Assembly: GCF_022921055.1 (NCBI RefSeq)
Contig: NZ_CP095061.1
Coordinates: 2,209,501-2,273,500 of the forward strand
Source of the DNA: Hymenobacter volaticus
GTDB lineage: Bacteria; Bacteroidota; Bacteroidia; Cytophagales; Hymenobacteraceae
Reading direction: 5' to 3'
Length of the DNA: 64,000 bases
Numbering within the stretch: the stretch's first letter is position 1; each line of letters opens with the position of its first letter. Made by a program: the position numbers and the translations under genes. A model generated the notes under the pieces. It was not told where the DNA came from. It saw only the letters and a list, made by a program, of their open reading frames with translations, and did not search any database. This document shows positions 18,698-27,205 of this stretch, piece after piece.

Positions 18698-19639
18698 CTA
18701 GGACTTGAAGGTATTTTTAATCTGGTCGGAGATGCCGGATTGAGCCATTTGGTAGCCTTGCAACAGCATGTTGCAGATAGCCAATGGCGTGCTCACGCCG
18801 TGTCCGATAATAGCGTTGTCGTTGATACCCAAAATAGGGGAACCCCCAACGGCTTCGTAGTTGAACTTGTCGAAGAAAGGGTCGCGCATCTGCTTTTCGG
18901 CCATGATGTCATAGATGGACTCGGCCATCTTCAGCATCACATTGCCGGTATAACCGTCGCACACTATCACGTCGGCTTTGCCATTGAAAAGGTCGCGCCC
19001 TTCAATGTTGCCAATGAAATTAACGTGCGGGTTTACTTTGAGTAGCTGATGAACCGCCTGCGTAAGAGTAGTGCCCTTACCTTCTTCTTCGCCTAGGTTC
19101 ATCAAGCCTACTTTAGGATTGGTGATACCAAGCACGTACTGCGCATACAAAGAACCCAATTCGCCAAATTGCTCCAGCATTTCAGGTTTGCACTCAGCAT
19201 TGGCGCCTACATCAAGTAGTATACCTACACCGCCGTTCAGCTTCGGAACGAAGTTGGCAATGGCAGGGCGCAGTACGCCAGGTACAGGTTTCACGCTGAA
19301 CATAGCACCTACAAGCATAGCGCCCGTGTTGCCAGCCGAGCAAAATGCATCGACTTCGCCGGTGTGTAGCAAACGGTAGCCCACAGCAATGCTAGAGTCC
19401 TGCTTTTGCTGATACGCTTTAGCTGGATGCTCGCCCATCTCAATAATTTGAGAGGCGGCTATCAACTCAAGGCTTGCGGCTGCGTCGCCGTGCTGGTCTA
19501 AGAGAGGGCGCACGGCAGCTTCTTGACCAATGAGCACGATTTGCGCTTTGCCGGCTAGTTCTTGCGCGGCTAGTACCGCACCATCGACCGCAGCCTGGGG
19601 CGCAAAATCGCCCCCCATAGCGTCCAGGGCTATCTTCAT
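18698..19639 (-). CDS. plsX: Phosphate acyltransferase PlsX
   Basis: Makes acyl-phosphate from acyl-ACP for phospholipid synthesis, on the inner face of the membrane. 313 residues, full length, starting [14 protein letters not shown], with the family blocks [19 protein letters not shown]-like CDGYTGNV and GHGVSTPLA. It follows rpmF with a 112-base gap that can fold into two mutually exclusive hairpins (19655-19730). Confidence 0.95.
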   Translation of the reverse strand: MKIALDAMGGDFAPQAAVDGAVLAAQELAGKAQIVLIGQEAAVRPLLDQHGDAAASLELIAASQIIEMGEHPAKAYQQKQDSSIAVGYRLLHTGEVDAFCSAGNTGAMLVGAMFSVKPVPGVLRPAIANFVPKLNGGVGILLDVGANAECKPEMLEQFGELGSLYAQYVLGITNPKVGLMNLGEEEGKGTTLTQAVHQLLKVNPHVNFIGNIEGRDLFNGKADVIVCDGYTGNVMLKMAESIYDIMAEKQMRDPFFDKFNYEAVGGSPILGINDNAIIGHGVSTPLAICNMLLQGYQMAQSGISDQIKNTFKS

Positions 19640-19654
19640 GTACGAGGTATCAAG

Positions 19655-19730
19655 GAGGAGTCTGGGAGAGGAACTTCCCGTTACCTCCCGGACTCCTCAA
19701 GAGAGGAAAAGGACCGGGAGGTAAAGGAAG
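19655..19730 (-). promoter_or_regulatory. Mutually exclusive hairpins in the rpmF-plsX spacer
   Basis: Three segments share complementarity. The middle one (19674-19698, core ACCTCCCGG then ACTCCTC) can pair with 19655-19671 (GAGGAGTCTGGGAGAGG) or with 19714-19730 (CCGGGAGGTAAAGGAAG), but not both, because the two pairings use the same bases 19684-19691. On the transcribed minus strand the 19714-19730 segment is made first. This is the shape of a switchable leader, but no T-run follows either stem, so it would act on translation or RNA stability rather than termination. Confidence 0.45.
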
Positions 19731-19751
19731 GGGAAAATCGCAGCTGCGCGA

Positions 19752-19979
19752 CTATTCTTCGTCGGTGTCAGCAGCGGCGGCAGGAGCTGCTACCGGAGCG
19801 TAGCCTTTGATGGCTACTTTGCCGTGTAGGTAGAGGTCACCATCTACCACGTAGGCCTTATGACGGAGGTGCAGCTCGCCAGTGTTCTGGCAAAGAGTAA
19901 CTGCCTTTGGGGTCAGCTTGTCGTGGGTGCGACGCTTGTCGCGGCGGGTCGAGGATTGGCGTCTCTTAGGATGTGCCAT
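19752..19979 (-). CDS. rpmF: Ribosomal protein bL32
   Basis: Large-subunit protein. 75 residues: basic N-terminus MAHPKRRQSSTRRDKRRTH and the central LCQNTGELHLRHKAY block where zinc-binding Cys would sit; only one Cys remains, the zinc-free form usual in Bacteroidota. The last 18 residues (Ala/Pro then TDEE) form an acidic tail longer than in most relatives. It lies 58 bases after the DUF177 gene. Confidence 0.95.
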   Translation of the reverse strand: MAHPKRRQSSTRRDKRRTHDKLTPKAVTLCQNTGELHLRHKAYVVDGDLYLHGKVAIKGYAPVAAPAAAADTDEE

Positions 19980-20037
19980 GAGTCAGAAAATAGGAAATGG
20001 TAAGTGTTGCTTGTTGAGTGAAAAGCGACTCAGGCGC

Positions 20038-20577
20038 TTAGTTGAGGTTACGCAGCGCATTCCAGCGCGGGTCGGTGCCCTCATCGTCATCGTCGTCATC
20101 GCCGGGTTGGCGAGTGGTGAAGATGAGCTTGGTTTCCGATTCGGGGTTTTCGTCGGGCTCGTTTTGAAAGCGCGGGTGCAGCTTCTTCATCGGCAGCGCC
20201 AACCCAATGTAATCGAACATGTGGGGTGCCAGGGGAAGCGTCTGCGTATCAGGGGTGATTTGCAGTACGTTGTCGTCTAGTTCAATCTCCCGGTCGCCGT
20301 AGCGTACCAAAAGTTGTTCGTGCACGTCTACATCCTGGTCGTATTCGTCGAGGCTCCGGTCGCAGGTTAAGCGTACGGTGCCCATAATATCAAAGTTCAG
20401 CGTGAGCAAGCGGTCCGTCTTAATCAGCGTGACATCCGCGTGGAGCTTGCCATCGGGGATGAGTTGCTGATCGAACTGCTCGAAAAACGCGCGGTCCAGC
20501 TCGTACGCAAAATGATGCGTTTTGTCGGCTAGCTTGGCAATGGCCAGGTCGTATTCAACGTTCTTCTTCACGGTCAA
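20038..20577 (-). CDS. YceD/DUF177 family protein
   Basis: 179 residues of the YceD family, which is almost always upstream of rpmF and in plants and E. coli is linked to 23S rRNA accumulation. Key features are the LTCDRSLDEYDQ block, where CxR-type Cys pairs are common, and the acidic C-terminal run DDDDDEG before DPRW. First gene of the leftward operon; promoter TTTA-N19-TACTTTTG lies 15 bases upstream, so the 5' leader is very short. Confidence 0.87.
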   Translation of the reverse strand: MTVKKNVEYDLAIAKLADKTHHFAYELDRAFFEQFDQQLIPDGKLHADVTLIKTDRLLTLNFDIMGTVRLTCDRSLDEYDQDVDVHEQLLVRYGDREIELDDNVLQITPDTQTLPLAPHMFDYIGLALPMKKLHPRFQNEPDENPESETKLIFTTRQPGDDDDDDEGTDPRWNALRNLN

Positions 20578-20591
20578 TTTATAGCAGGGGG

Positions 20592-20622
20592 CAAAAGTAG
20601 AAAGATTTTGCCGTTTAGTAAA
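20592..20622 (-). promoter_or_regulatory. Promoter of the yceD-rpmF-plsX-fabH operon
   Basis: On the minus strand: TTTA (20622-20619), exactly 19 nt, then TACTTTTG (20599-20592). This matches the Bacteroidota consensus apart from A for G at -33. The start codon is at 20577, which leaves about 8-10 nt of leader. Confidence 0.6.
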
Positions 20623-20648
20623 AGCAGGGGCTAAAGCGAAGTCTAGCT

Positions 20649-21017
20649 TTAGGCATTTTTTAAAATGAATTCCGGTGGAATACCTAGGCGCTCATACAGC
20701 CGTTTGGCCAAGTCGAGTGTAACCCGGCGCTTGCCACTAAGTATCTGCGAGAGGCGCCCGGCTGGCACTTCTAGCAGTTGAGCTAAGTCCTTCTGTTTAA
20801 GGCGCATTTGCTGCCGCTTCAGCTCTATCATATCCGCTAAGGACGTAGGTAGATTCGGTATTGGTAGCAAGCCTAGCTTGTCCTCATACGTGTCGAGTGC
20901 AACTATGAGCTCCCGGAATTCTGATTCTAACGCGTCATTGCCTTCAAAACCAGCGGCGACCAGCGCGTCCATTCGGCGTAAGGCCGTGCGGTAGTCAGAT
21001 GGAGTTTGAAGAATCAT
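20649..21017 (-). CDS. HigA-type XRE helix-turn-helix regulator without a toxin gene
   Basis: 122 residues. N-terminal half is helical; the C-terminal half is an HTH_3/XRE domain (about 62-118: LKRQQMRLKQKDLAQLLEV, GRLSQILSGKRRVTLDLAKRL) like HigA antitoxins of the COG5499 type. HigB normally lies next to it, but neither side has room for a RelE-fold toxin gene: 71 bases downstream and 355 bases upstream with no such ORF. It may be an orphan antitoxin or a regulator of its own. Its promoter has a perfect palindrome between -33 and -7, which points to self-repression. Confidence 0.75.
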   Translation of the reverse strand: MILQTPSDYRTALRRMDALVAAGFEGNDALESEFRELIVALDTYEDKLGLLPIPNLPTSLADMIELKRQQMRLKQKDLAQLLEVPAGRLSQILSGKRRVTLDLAKRLYERLGIPPEFILKNA

Positions 21018-21066
21018 AGAGGGGTGAGGAAAACGAAAATGGGATTCGAGTATGATTTAGCGGCTG

Positions 21067-21097
21067 CAAAGTTACATTCTTGTTTTAAAACAGCAAA
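21067..21097 (-). promoter_or_regulatory. Promoter with embedded palindromic operator for the HigA-like gene
   Basis: Minus strand: TTTG (21097-21094), 19 nt, TAACTTTG (21074-21067): a perfect match to the Bacteroidota promoter consensus. The spacer contains the 12-bp palindrome TGTTTTAAAACA (21081-21092). A dimeric HTH protein bound there would block sigma contact. 355-base gap 21018-21372 holds this and one terminator, and nothing else I can support. Confidence 0.7.
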
Positions 21098-21204
21098 GTA
21101 AATTTCGTTTTTGAAAAGAATGTTTCGAATTCGGTTAGTTGAGCCTTGTCACTAACAGCTACCAAGGCCCTAGTTTGCATCGTGATTTGCGTTAAGGCTA
21201 AAAA

Positions 21205-21243
21205 AGCTAAAGCCACTATTCAGTTGGAATAGTGGCTTTAGCT
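21205..21243 (-). terminator. Terminator after pdxA
   Basis: 17-bp perfect arms (21205-21221, 21227-21243), loop AGTTG; on the minus strand the stem is followed by TTTTT. About 130 bases past the pdxA stop. Confidence 0.8.
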
Positions 21244-21372
21244 ATAACATGCCAGTGGCCTAAAAATGAGCACGTAATATTCAGCTCTAGATAAACTATA
21301 ACCGGGCTTCAACTTCGATGGTTTCCAACGAAATCAATGAGGCAGCTCTGAAATCAAGAGACCTCGCTCAGT

Positions 21373-22425
21373 CTACTCGTACCGGCCGCCACGTGGGGCA
21401 GCACTAGGCACTAGGGGTTTAATTTCAGCTAGTGCGGCACGCTGCCGTACCAAATCACAGGCCATGTAAAGGGCTTCGCGGAACGAGGTTTCGTCAGCTT
21501 TGTATTGACCGGCTATCCCATAGGCGGTGCCATGGTCGGGGGAGGTGCGAATGACCGACAAACCCGCGGTGAAGTTGACGCCTCGCTCGAAGGCTATGCT
21601 TTTGAATGGAATCAAGCCTTGGTCGTGGTAGAGGGAAAGGGTAGCATCGAACTGGCGGTATTGGCGAGTGCCGAAGTACCCGTCGGCGGGGTAGGGGCCG
21701 AATACCAAATGCCCTTCCTGTAGTAGCTGTTGAATAACTGGGGTTACAACTTCTTGCTCTTCGGTACCAAGCAGGCCATTTTCGCCGGCATGCGGGTTAA
21801 GCCCAAGCACAGCCACCTTTGGTTTTTCAATGCCGAAATCCTGCCTCAAGGATTTCAGTAGAATGCGCAGCTTTGTGAGTAATAGTTCATGAGTCACACG
21901 GCTAGGCACGTCCTTCAGGGCAATGTGACCTGTGGCAGTGGCTACGCGCAATTCCTCGCTAGCAAGCAGCATCAGACTCTCAGAGGCGCCAAAAAAGGTG
22001 GTTAGAAATTCGGTGTGACCGGGGTAGCGGAAATCGTCGGCCTGGGTATTTTCTTTGCTGATGGGGGCCGTCACAAGGGCATCTAGCAGGCCGGCTTTCA
22101 AGTCGCGGGAGGCCGCAAGTAAGCTCAGTCGGGCGGCTGTACCGCTAGCGGTGGTGGGCTGACCGGGAGTAAGGGCAAAGTCTTCTTCCCAACAAGTCAC
22201 GGCGTTGAGCTTGCCTGGCGCAATGTCAGCGGCCTCGCGCACCTGGCGGAAGGTAAGAGATTCACTGTCTTTGGCTACCGGAAAATCGTCGAACAGCACC
22301 GTAGCGGTACCATAGACAACAGGGGTGCAGAACTTAAGCAGCCGCGCGTCGAGGAAGGTTTTATATATGATTTCCGGTCCAATGCCAGCTAAGTCGCCGA
22401 CAGATATGCCAATGCGTGGGAGCAT
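21373..22425 (-). CDS. pdxA: 4-hydroxythreonine-4-phosphate dehydrogenase
   Basis: NAD-dependent oxidation of 4-phosphohydroxy-threonine in the DXP-dependent route to pyridoxal phosphate. 350 residues, starts MLPRIGISVGDLAGIGPE. Metal-binding His residues are visible in YPGHTEFL, NPHAGENGLLG and YHDQGLIPFK. Pathway partner pdxJ is not in the window. The gene is separate from both neighbours, with REP-like repeats upstream. Confidence 0.95.
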   Translation of the reverse strand: MLPRIGISVGDLAGIGPEIIYKTFLDARLLKFCTPVVYGTATVLFDDFPVAKDSESLTFRQVREAADIAPGKLNAVTCWEEDFALTPGQPTTASGTAARLSLLAASRDLKAGLLDALVTAPISKENTQADDFRYPGHTEFLTTFFGASESLMLLASEELRVATATGHIALKDVPSRVTHELLLTKLRILLKSLRQDFGIEKPKVAVLGLNPHAGENGLLGTEEQEVVTPVIQQLLQEGHLVFGPYPADGYFGTRQYRQFDATLSLYHDQGLIPFKSIAFERGVNFTAGLSVIRTSPDHGTAYGIAGQYKADETSFREALYMACDLVRQRAALAEIKPLVPSAAPRGGRYE

Positions 22426-22490
22426 TATGAATGGGTTGAGTATTGAATGTGCTGGTGTGTTTGTTGAAGCAACGCCATACTTTGTTTAGC

Positions 22491-22672
22491 GTCGGCTTGT
22501 CGAAGCGTCTTGTTGTAACATTATCTGTCATGCTGAGCTTGCCGAAGCATCTCATTCGAGTCGTTGCGTTAGAACTATAACCTCAACACACAAGATGCTT
22601 CGACTGCGCTCAGCAGGGCCATACCTTCTTCAACATCAGCAGGCAAGATGCTTCGACTAGCGGTACATGACT
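22491..22672. repeat. Cluster of REP-like palindromic units
   Basis: Four variants of one unit: 22491-22512 and 22526-22553 in one orientation (GTCATGCTGAGCTTGCCGAA, then GCATCTC) and 22592-22615 and 22644-22672 in the other (AAGATGCTTCGACTGCGCTC and a shorter copy). The same unit makes the large hairpin at 30446-30549. It lies in the gap between pdxA and the aminopeptidase. Confidence 0.75.
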
Positions 22673-22695
22673 GCTATTCCTTTTTGTTCTGTACT

Positions 22696-24147
22696 CTATA
22701 CTTTGCTTTTCAAGAAGTCATAGGTGAGGCGTACGGTGGTGCCGGTGCCGCCTTTGCCGCGGTAAGAGTCAGGGGCGGTGAGGTAGGCCGGGCCCGCAAT
22801 ATCGAAGTGAACCCAAGGGTAACCTTCGATGAAACGTTCCAAAAACTTACCAGCCGAAATAGCGCCAGCTTCGCCTTTGCCGATGTTGTTGATGTCGGCA
22901 ATGTCGGATTTGATGTGGTCGGCGTATTCGTCCCAGAGCGGAAACTCTACCAAGCGCTCGTGCGTGCGGTTGCCGGCTTGCTTTAGTTCATGCATCCACT
23001 CGTCGCCGGCGGTGCCCATCACCACAATGCCTTCCTTGCCAATGGCGCGGGCCGCCGCACCCGTGAGCGTAGCGAAGTCGAGGACTAGCTCGGGGTCATA
23101 TTTCTTGGCAAAAGCGAGGGCATCGGCTAGTAACAAGCGTCCTTCGGCATCGGTGTTCAGTACTTCCACCGTCATGCCACTATACATCGTAATGACGTCG
23201 CCGGGGCAAAGGCGAGGCCGCCGGGGCGGTTGTCGGTAGCAGGCACCAAGCCGATGACGTGCAGAGGTACTTGGTTTTTGGCTAGTGCATAGAGCACCCC
23301 GGTCACGACCGCGCCACCTGCCATATCGAGCTTCATCATGTCCATGCTGTTGGGCGTGGGCTTCAAGCTTAGCCCACCGGTGTCAAACACTACGCCTTTG
23401 CCAACCAGCACGTACGGCTTGGTGTTGGTAGCGCCAGCAGGCTTGTACTCCATGATGGTAAACGTGGGCGGCTCGGGGCTACCTTGATTGACGGCGAGCA
23501 GACCCCCATACGCAAAGCCTCGATGCGGACTAGATCCAGAATCTCCGTATGATAACCCACTTCTTCACCAGCAGCGGCCATGCGCTCAGCAAACTGCGTG
23601 GCGTTGAGCTTGTTGAGTGGCGCATTCACTAAGTCACGTGCCAAAAACACACCTTGCAACACACCAGCTAGCTCCTGCACTTGCGTAGCCGTGATGTGTG
23701 AACCGACCAAGATCAGCTTCTGGAGGTCGGGGCTTTGTGAGACTTCTCATCGGTTTTGTAGCCTTCAAACTGGTAAGCTGTCAGTGCCAAACCTTCGGCC
23801 AGAGGGAGGGCACCGGTTTCTGTGAGGTCGACTACGTATAGTTGGCGCACTTTGTCGGCTTTCAGTTGCGCGTACAACTGGTGGCCGCTTTTGCGCAGCG
23901 CTTCAGCAGCAAGGTGCGTCGTGATTTTGTCGGTGCTAGGCGCTACTATATAATAGTGGTGGTGCGAATACTGATTGAGATGAATCAGCTTGGAATCAGC
24001 GGCTAGTTGGTCGGCTACGTAGCGGCGGGCCGCTTCGGGTAGGTCGGCGGCGGCGGAAATTGGTAGCTCGGTCGTGCCAGCGGGCACAATAAAAACGGTG
24101 TCCGCAATGGAAGGAAAATCAGCGGCGTGGGCAAGTTCAAGCGACAT
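22696..24147 (-). CDS. pepA: M17 leucyl aminopeptidase, three frameshifts in this sequence
   Basis: Dizinc aminopeptidase for peptide turnover in the cytoplasm. Four overlapping reading frames line up into one protein of about 484 residues. Active-site blocks are all present: [29 protein letters not shown] and NTDAEGRL. Each frame change is repaired by one base: a G added near 23729-23732 (A-P-D-L-Q-K-L), a C near 23503-23507 (R-M-G-G-L-L-A-V) and a C at 23201-23202 (A-F-A-P-G-D-V-I). All three are short homopolymer deletions. Start chosen at 24147 (MSLELAH). Probably intact in the organism. Confidence 0.9.
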
Positions 24148-24462
24148 GGGAAGCACAAAAAGCAGTGAAAGCCGAAGGTAAAGTTCACCACCGCCGGTTT
24201 AAGCGACGTAGGCGTACCTTTGGACGTGAAGGTAATTGAAGTTTCTAGTTGCTGGCTTTCACTAGCCGGTTGAATTGCTAGTTGATCTTGTGCGCTAGCT
24301 TCTCGAAACAGCTTGACTTGGTACCGTTTGCGGTATTGATTGTTAGCCTAAAAGCTGAGCTGTTTTCTTGCCTGAGACACAGATTGCTCTTTTGCCCCTG
24401 CCCGCACAAGTGTTGCCATTACCAGAAACCCGCTACGTAGTACGCCAAATTCTCCCTCCTTT
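24148..24462. other. Divergent intergenic region, pepA / rsmA
   Basis: 315 bases with no gene. TACCTTTG at 24215-24222 (plus strand) is a perfect -7 box, but it is 240 bases from rsmA. No repeat or RNA structure recognised. Confidence 0.4.
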
Positions 24463-25254
24463 ATGGATTCCGTTAAAGCCAAAAAACACTTAGGCCAACA
24501 TTTTCTGGCTGATACTAACATTGCCCGCAAAATAGTGGAGGCCTTGCAGTTGCCTGATGGCGTAACGGAAGTGCTGGAAATCGGGCCGGGCATGGGCGTA
24601 TTGACCGGAACGCTGCTGCAGAACCCAAGCTACCGCACGTCGGTGGTGGAAATTGACCGGGATTCGGTGGCGTATTTGCAAAAGCACTTCTCGGCGCTAG
24701 CTGACCGAATTCACAGCCAGGACTTCTTGAAGATGGATTTAGGCAAGCTCTACAACCAGCAGCCTATCAGCATCATCGGTAACTTTCCTTACAATATCAG
24801 CAGCCAGATTTACTTCCAGGTGCTAGCCCACCGCCAGCAGGTGCGCGAAGTGGTGGGAATGATTCAGAAGGAAGTGGCCGACCGGTTGGCCGAGGGACCG
24901 GGCTCGAAAACCTATGGCATTCTGAGCGTGTTGCTGCAGGCCTACTATCGGATTGAATACCTGTTCACGGTGCCGCCGCACGTTTTCAACCCGCCGCCCA
25001 AGGTGCAATCGGCCGTTATCCGCCTGACGCGCAATGAAACCGAGCATTTGGACTGTGATGAAAAGCTGTTCTTTAAAGTGGTAAAGCAGGCGTTTGCCAC
25101 GCGGCGCAAGACGTTGCGCAACGCGCTCAAGCCGTTCGGAATGCCGCCGGAAGCTACCACCGACCCAATCTTCGACAAACGCGCCGAGCAGTTGAGCGTT
25201 GCCGACTTTGTAGGGCTGACGAAGCGGGTGCAAGCAGAAATGAAGAGCGAGTAA
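24463..25254 (+). CDS. rsmA: 16S rRNA dimethyladenosine transferase RsmA (KsgA)
   Basis: Methylates two adjacent adenosines in helix 45 of 16S rRNA late in small-subunit assembly. 263 residues. SAM-binding motifs: KHLGQHFL at the N-terminus, EIGPGMGVLTG (motif I), and NFPYNISSQI (motif IV, NLPY-type). C-terminal helical domain with NPPPKVQSAVI. Full length and intact; commonly near pdxA, as here. Confidence 0.96.
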   Translation: MDSVKAKKHLGQHFLADTNIARKIVEALQLPDGVTEVLEIGPGMGVLTGTLLQNPSYRTSVVEIDRDSVAYLQKHFSALADRIHSQDFLKMDLGKLYNQQPISIIGNFPYNISSQIYFQVLAHRQQVREVVGMIQKEVADRLAEGPGSKTYGILSVLLQAYYRIEYLFTVPPHVFNPPPKVQSAVIRLTRNETEHLDCDEKLFFKVVKQAFATRRKTLRNALKPFGMPPEATTDPIFDKRAEQLSVADFVGLTKRVQAEMKSE

Positions 25255-25424
25255 GTTCAGACGCCTCTTGTGTACGTGTTACGCATGAACCGTCCTTCCT
25301 ACAAAGGAGGAACCTGCATTACCTTTTTCAGAAACTTACACGCAAATTCCACTTTCGTCGGAAGGACAACCTTACTTTCGGGCTTTAAGCAGTTGATTCT
25401 TAATTTTTAATTTCCAGTCAAACC

Positions 25425-26388
25425 ATGTCCCTCTGCCTCGTCATCGACGAAATGCATCCTAGTTTGCCTGAGTACATGCAGCAAATAGGTGTGACGCTGC
25501 ATTACCGCCCCGAGCTGAAAGCTTCGGAAGTGCCTGCTGCCCTTGCTGCGCATCCTTACGATGGGCTGATGGTTCGGTCGAAGCTGCGCGTGACGGCTGA
25601 ACTGCTGGCTCATGGTCCGCAGTTGCGCTATGTGGCGCGGGCGGGAGCAGGAGTTGATAACATCGATGAGGAAGCTATGGCGGCAGCGGGGTTACGTTGC
25701 TGAATGCTCCCGAAGGCAACCGCGACGCAGTAGGAGAGTATGCGGTAGGGCTGCTGCTGGCTTTATTCCGCAACATTGTGCGGGCCGACCACGAAGTGCG
25801 GGCCGGGCAGTGGCGACGGGAAGCGAACCGCGGCGAGGAAATCCAAGGGAAAACCATTGGGTTGTTGGGCTACGGGCACATGGGCCGGGCCTTTGCGCGT
25901 CGGCTGTCGGCATTCGGCTGCACGGTACTCGCTTACGACCACGACCCGGCCGTATTACCCGACGAGTACGCCGCATTGGTTGACTTAGGTGAGCTACAGG
26001 AGCGGGCAGAGGTTTTTAGCTTACATATTCCGTACTCAACGGCAAATCACCATTTCGTAAACGAAGCGTTACTGCAAGGTTTCCGTAATCCATTTTGGCT
26101 GCTCAACACTGCCCGCGGCGAAGTGCTTGATCACGCTGCCCTCGTGCAGTGCTTACAAAGCGGCCAAGTACGCGGCGCGGCGCTAGACGTGCTCGACAAT
26201 GAGAAGCTAGCTACCCTGACGCCGGAGCAGCAAGCCCGCTTCGACTTCTTGGCTAGTGCATCAAACGTGCTCTTGTCGCCGCACGTGGGGGCTGGACGTT
26301 TCAGTCATATCGGCGCATAAACGAAGTGCTAGCAGCAAAGCTGAAAGATTTTTTGGTTTCTAGTGGTCCAGCACCGATTGAAGGTTGA
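25425..26388 (+). CDS. D-isomer 2-hydroxyacid dehydrogenase (SerA-like), two frameshifts
   Basis: NAD-dependent dehydrogenase of the phosphoglycerate dehydrogenase family. About 321 residues after repair. N-terminal substrate domain (25425 on), then GLLGYGHMGRAF (NAD site), NTARGE (Arg), ALDVLDNE (Glu) and LSPHVGGW (His). Two single-base losses, each in a G-run: 25688-25691 (repair gives A-A-G-V-T-L-L-N) and 26287-26291 (repair gives H-V-G-G-W-T-F-Q), after which the frame runs on to TGA at 26386. It lacks an ACT domain, so a role as serine-pathway enzyme is possible but not certain. TACTTTCG at 25373-25380 may be its -7 box. Confidence 0.85.
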
Positions 26389-26469
26389 CTAGCTGCCAGT
26401 TAGTGGTTGAAGCCCGCTGCCCGCCACAAGCAAGCGGGGTAGAGAAGTAGCTTCAATCCAGAAACTATG

Positions 26470-26532
26470 TATATTTGCCTAAACCAGGTTTGGGAGAACG
26501 GTCGGCACCGCTGACCGTTCTCCTTGTTTTTT
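26470..26532 (+). promoter_or_regulatory. greA leader: promoter followed at once by a terminator hairpin
   Basis: TATATTTG (26470-26477) is a perfect -7 box. About 15 bases on, arms 26493-26503 (GGAGAACGGTC) and 26513-26523 pair perfectly and are followed by TTGTTTTTTAG, an intrinsic terminator. greA begins 30 bases later. Transcripts would either end as a roughly 45-nt RNA or read through into greA. E. coli greA has a comparable leader (GraL) made of prematurely ended transcripts. Confidence 0.6.
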
Positions 26533-26552
26533 AGCTTACCATCAACCTAACC

Positions 26553-27026
26553 ATGGCCACCATAAATTACTACACCGCCGAGGGGCTGCAGAAACTCAAA
26601 GATGAGTTGCAGGACCTCAAAATTCGCGGCCGGGCCAACGCCGCCGAGCAACTGCGCGAAGCGCGTGATAAAGGGGACTTAAGCGAAAATGCCGAGTACG
26701 ACGCGGCAAAAGACGCTCAAGGTCTATTAGAACTCAAAATTGCGAAGCTGGAAGAAGTAGTTGGCAACGCCCGTCTGCTCGACGAGTCGAACCTTGATAG
26801 CAGTAAGGTGCTCATCATGAGCAAAGTGAAGCTCAAGAACCTGAAGAACAACATGGTGCTTGACTACACGCTCGTGGCCGAGGAAGAAGCTAACCTTGCC
26901 GCCGGTAAGATATCCGTGAAGTCGCCCATCGGCAAAGGCTTGCTGGGCAAATCGGCCGGCGACACCGCCGAAATAACGGTGCCTGCTGGCAAGCTTCTCT
27001 TCGAGATACTGGAAATCAGCCGGTAA
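26553..27026 (+). CDS. greA: Transcription elongation factor GreA
   Basis: Stimulates transcript cleavage in backtracked RNA polymerase. 157 residues: N-terminal coiled coil with the acidic tip between its helices (DLSENAEYDAAKDAQ holds the key Asp/Glu) and a C-terminal FKBP-like domain ending SPIGKGLLGKSAGD and ITVPAG. Intact. Its leader contains a terminator, so GreA level may be set by attenuation. Confidence 0.96.
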   Translation: MATINYYTAEGLQKLKDELQDLKIRGRANAAEQLREARDKGDLSENAEYDAAKDAQGLLELKIAKLEEVVGNARLLDESNLDSSKVLIMSKVKLKNLKNNMVLDYTLVAEEEANLAAGKISVKSPIGKGLLGKSAGDTAEITVPAGKLLFEILEISR

Positions 27027-27038
27027 CGGGAAATTTGC

Positions 27039-27100
27039 GAAATGGCAGGTCTGATACTCTGCCATTTCTGAAAGGGCGAAGCGGCAAGCTTCGCCCTTTT
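27039..27100 (+). terminator. Tandem hairpins after greA
   Basis: First stem GAAATGGCAG (27039-27048) with 27059-27068; second stem AAAGGGCGAAGC (27071-27082) with 27088-27099 and a T-tail. The second is a typical intrinsic terminator. Confidence 0.85.
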
Positions 27101-27205
27101 GCGTTTTGCCACGTACTTTGTCGCAGGTCATAAGGCTGTGCTTGGCGCTTGCCTGTACATGCCGAACGTCAAATCCACTGTTTCACAAACTCACTGCTTC
27201 ACCAC

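Noticed and set aside
19752..19979. Broken zinc site in bL32 as a defect
   Set aside because: Loss of the Cys pairs is normal for Bacteroidota bL32.
25612..25983. Alternate frame in the 2-hydroxyacid dehydrogenase
   Set aside because: The true frame continues after a one-base repair and contains all active-site motifs.
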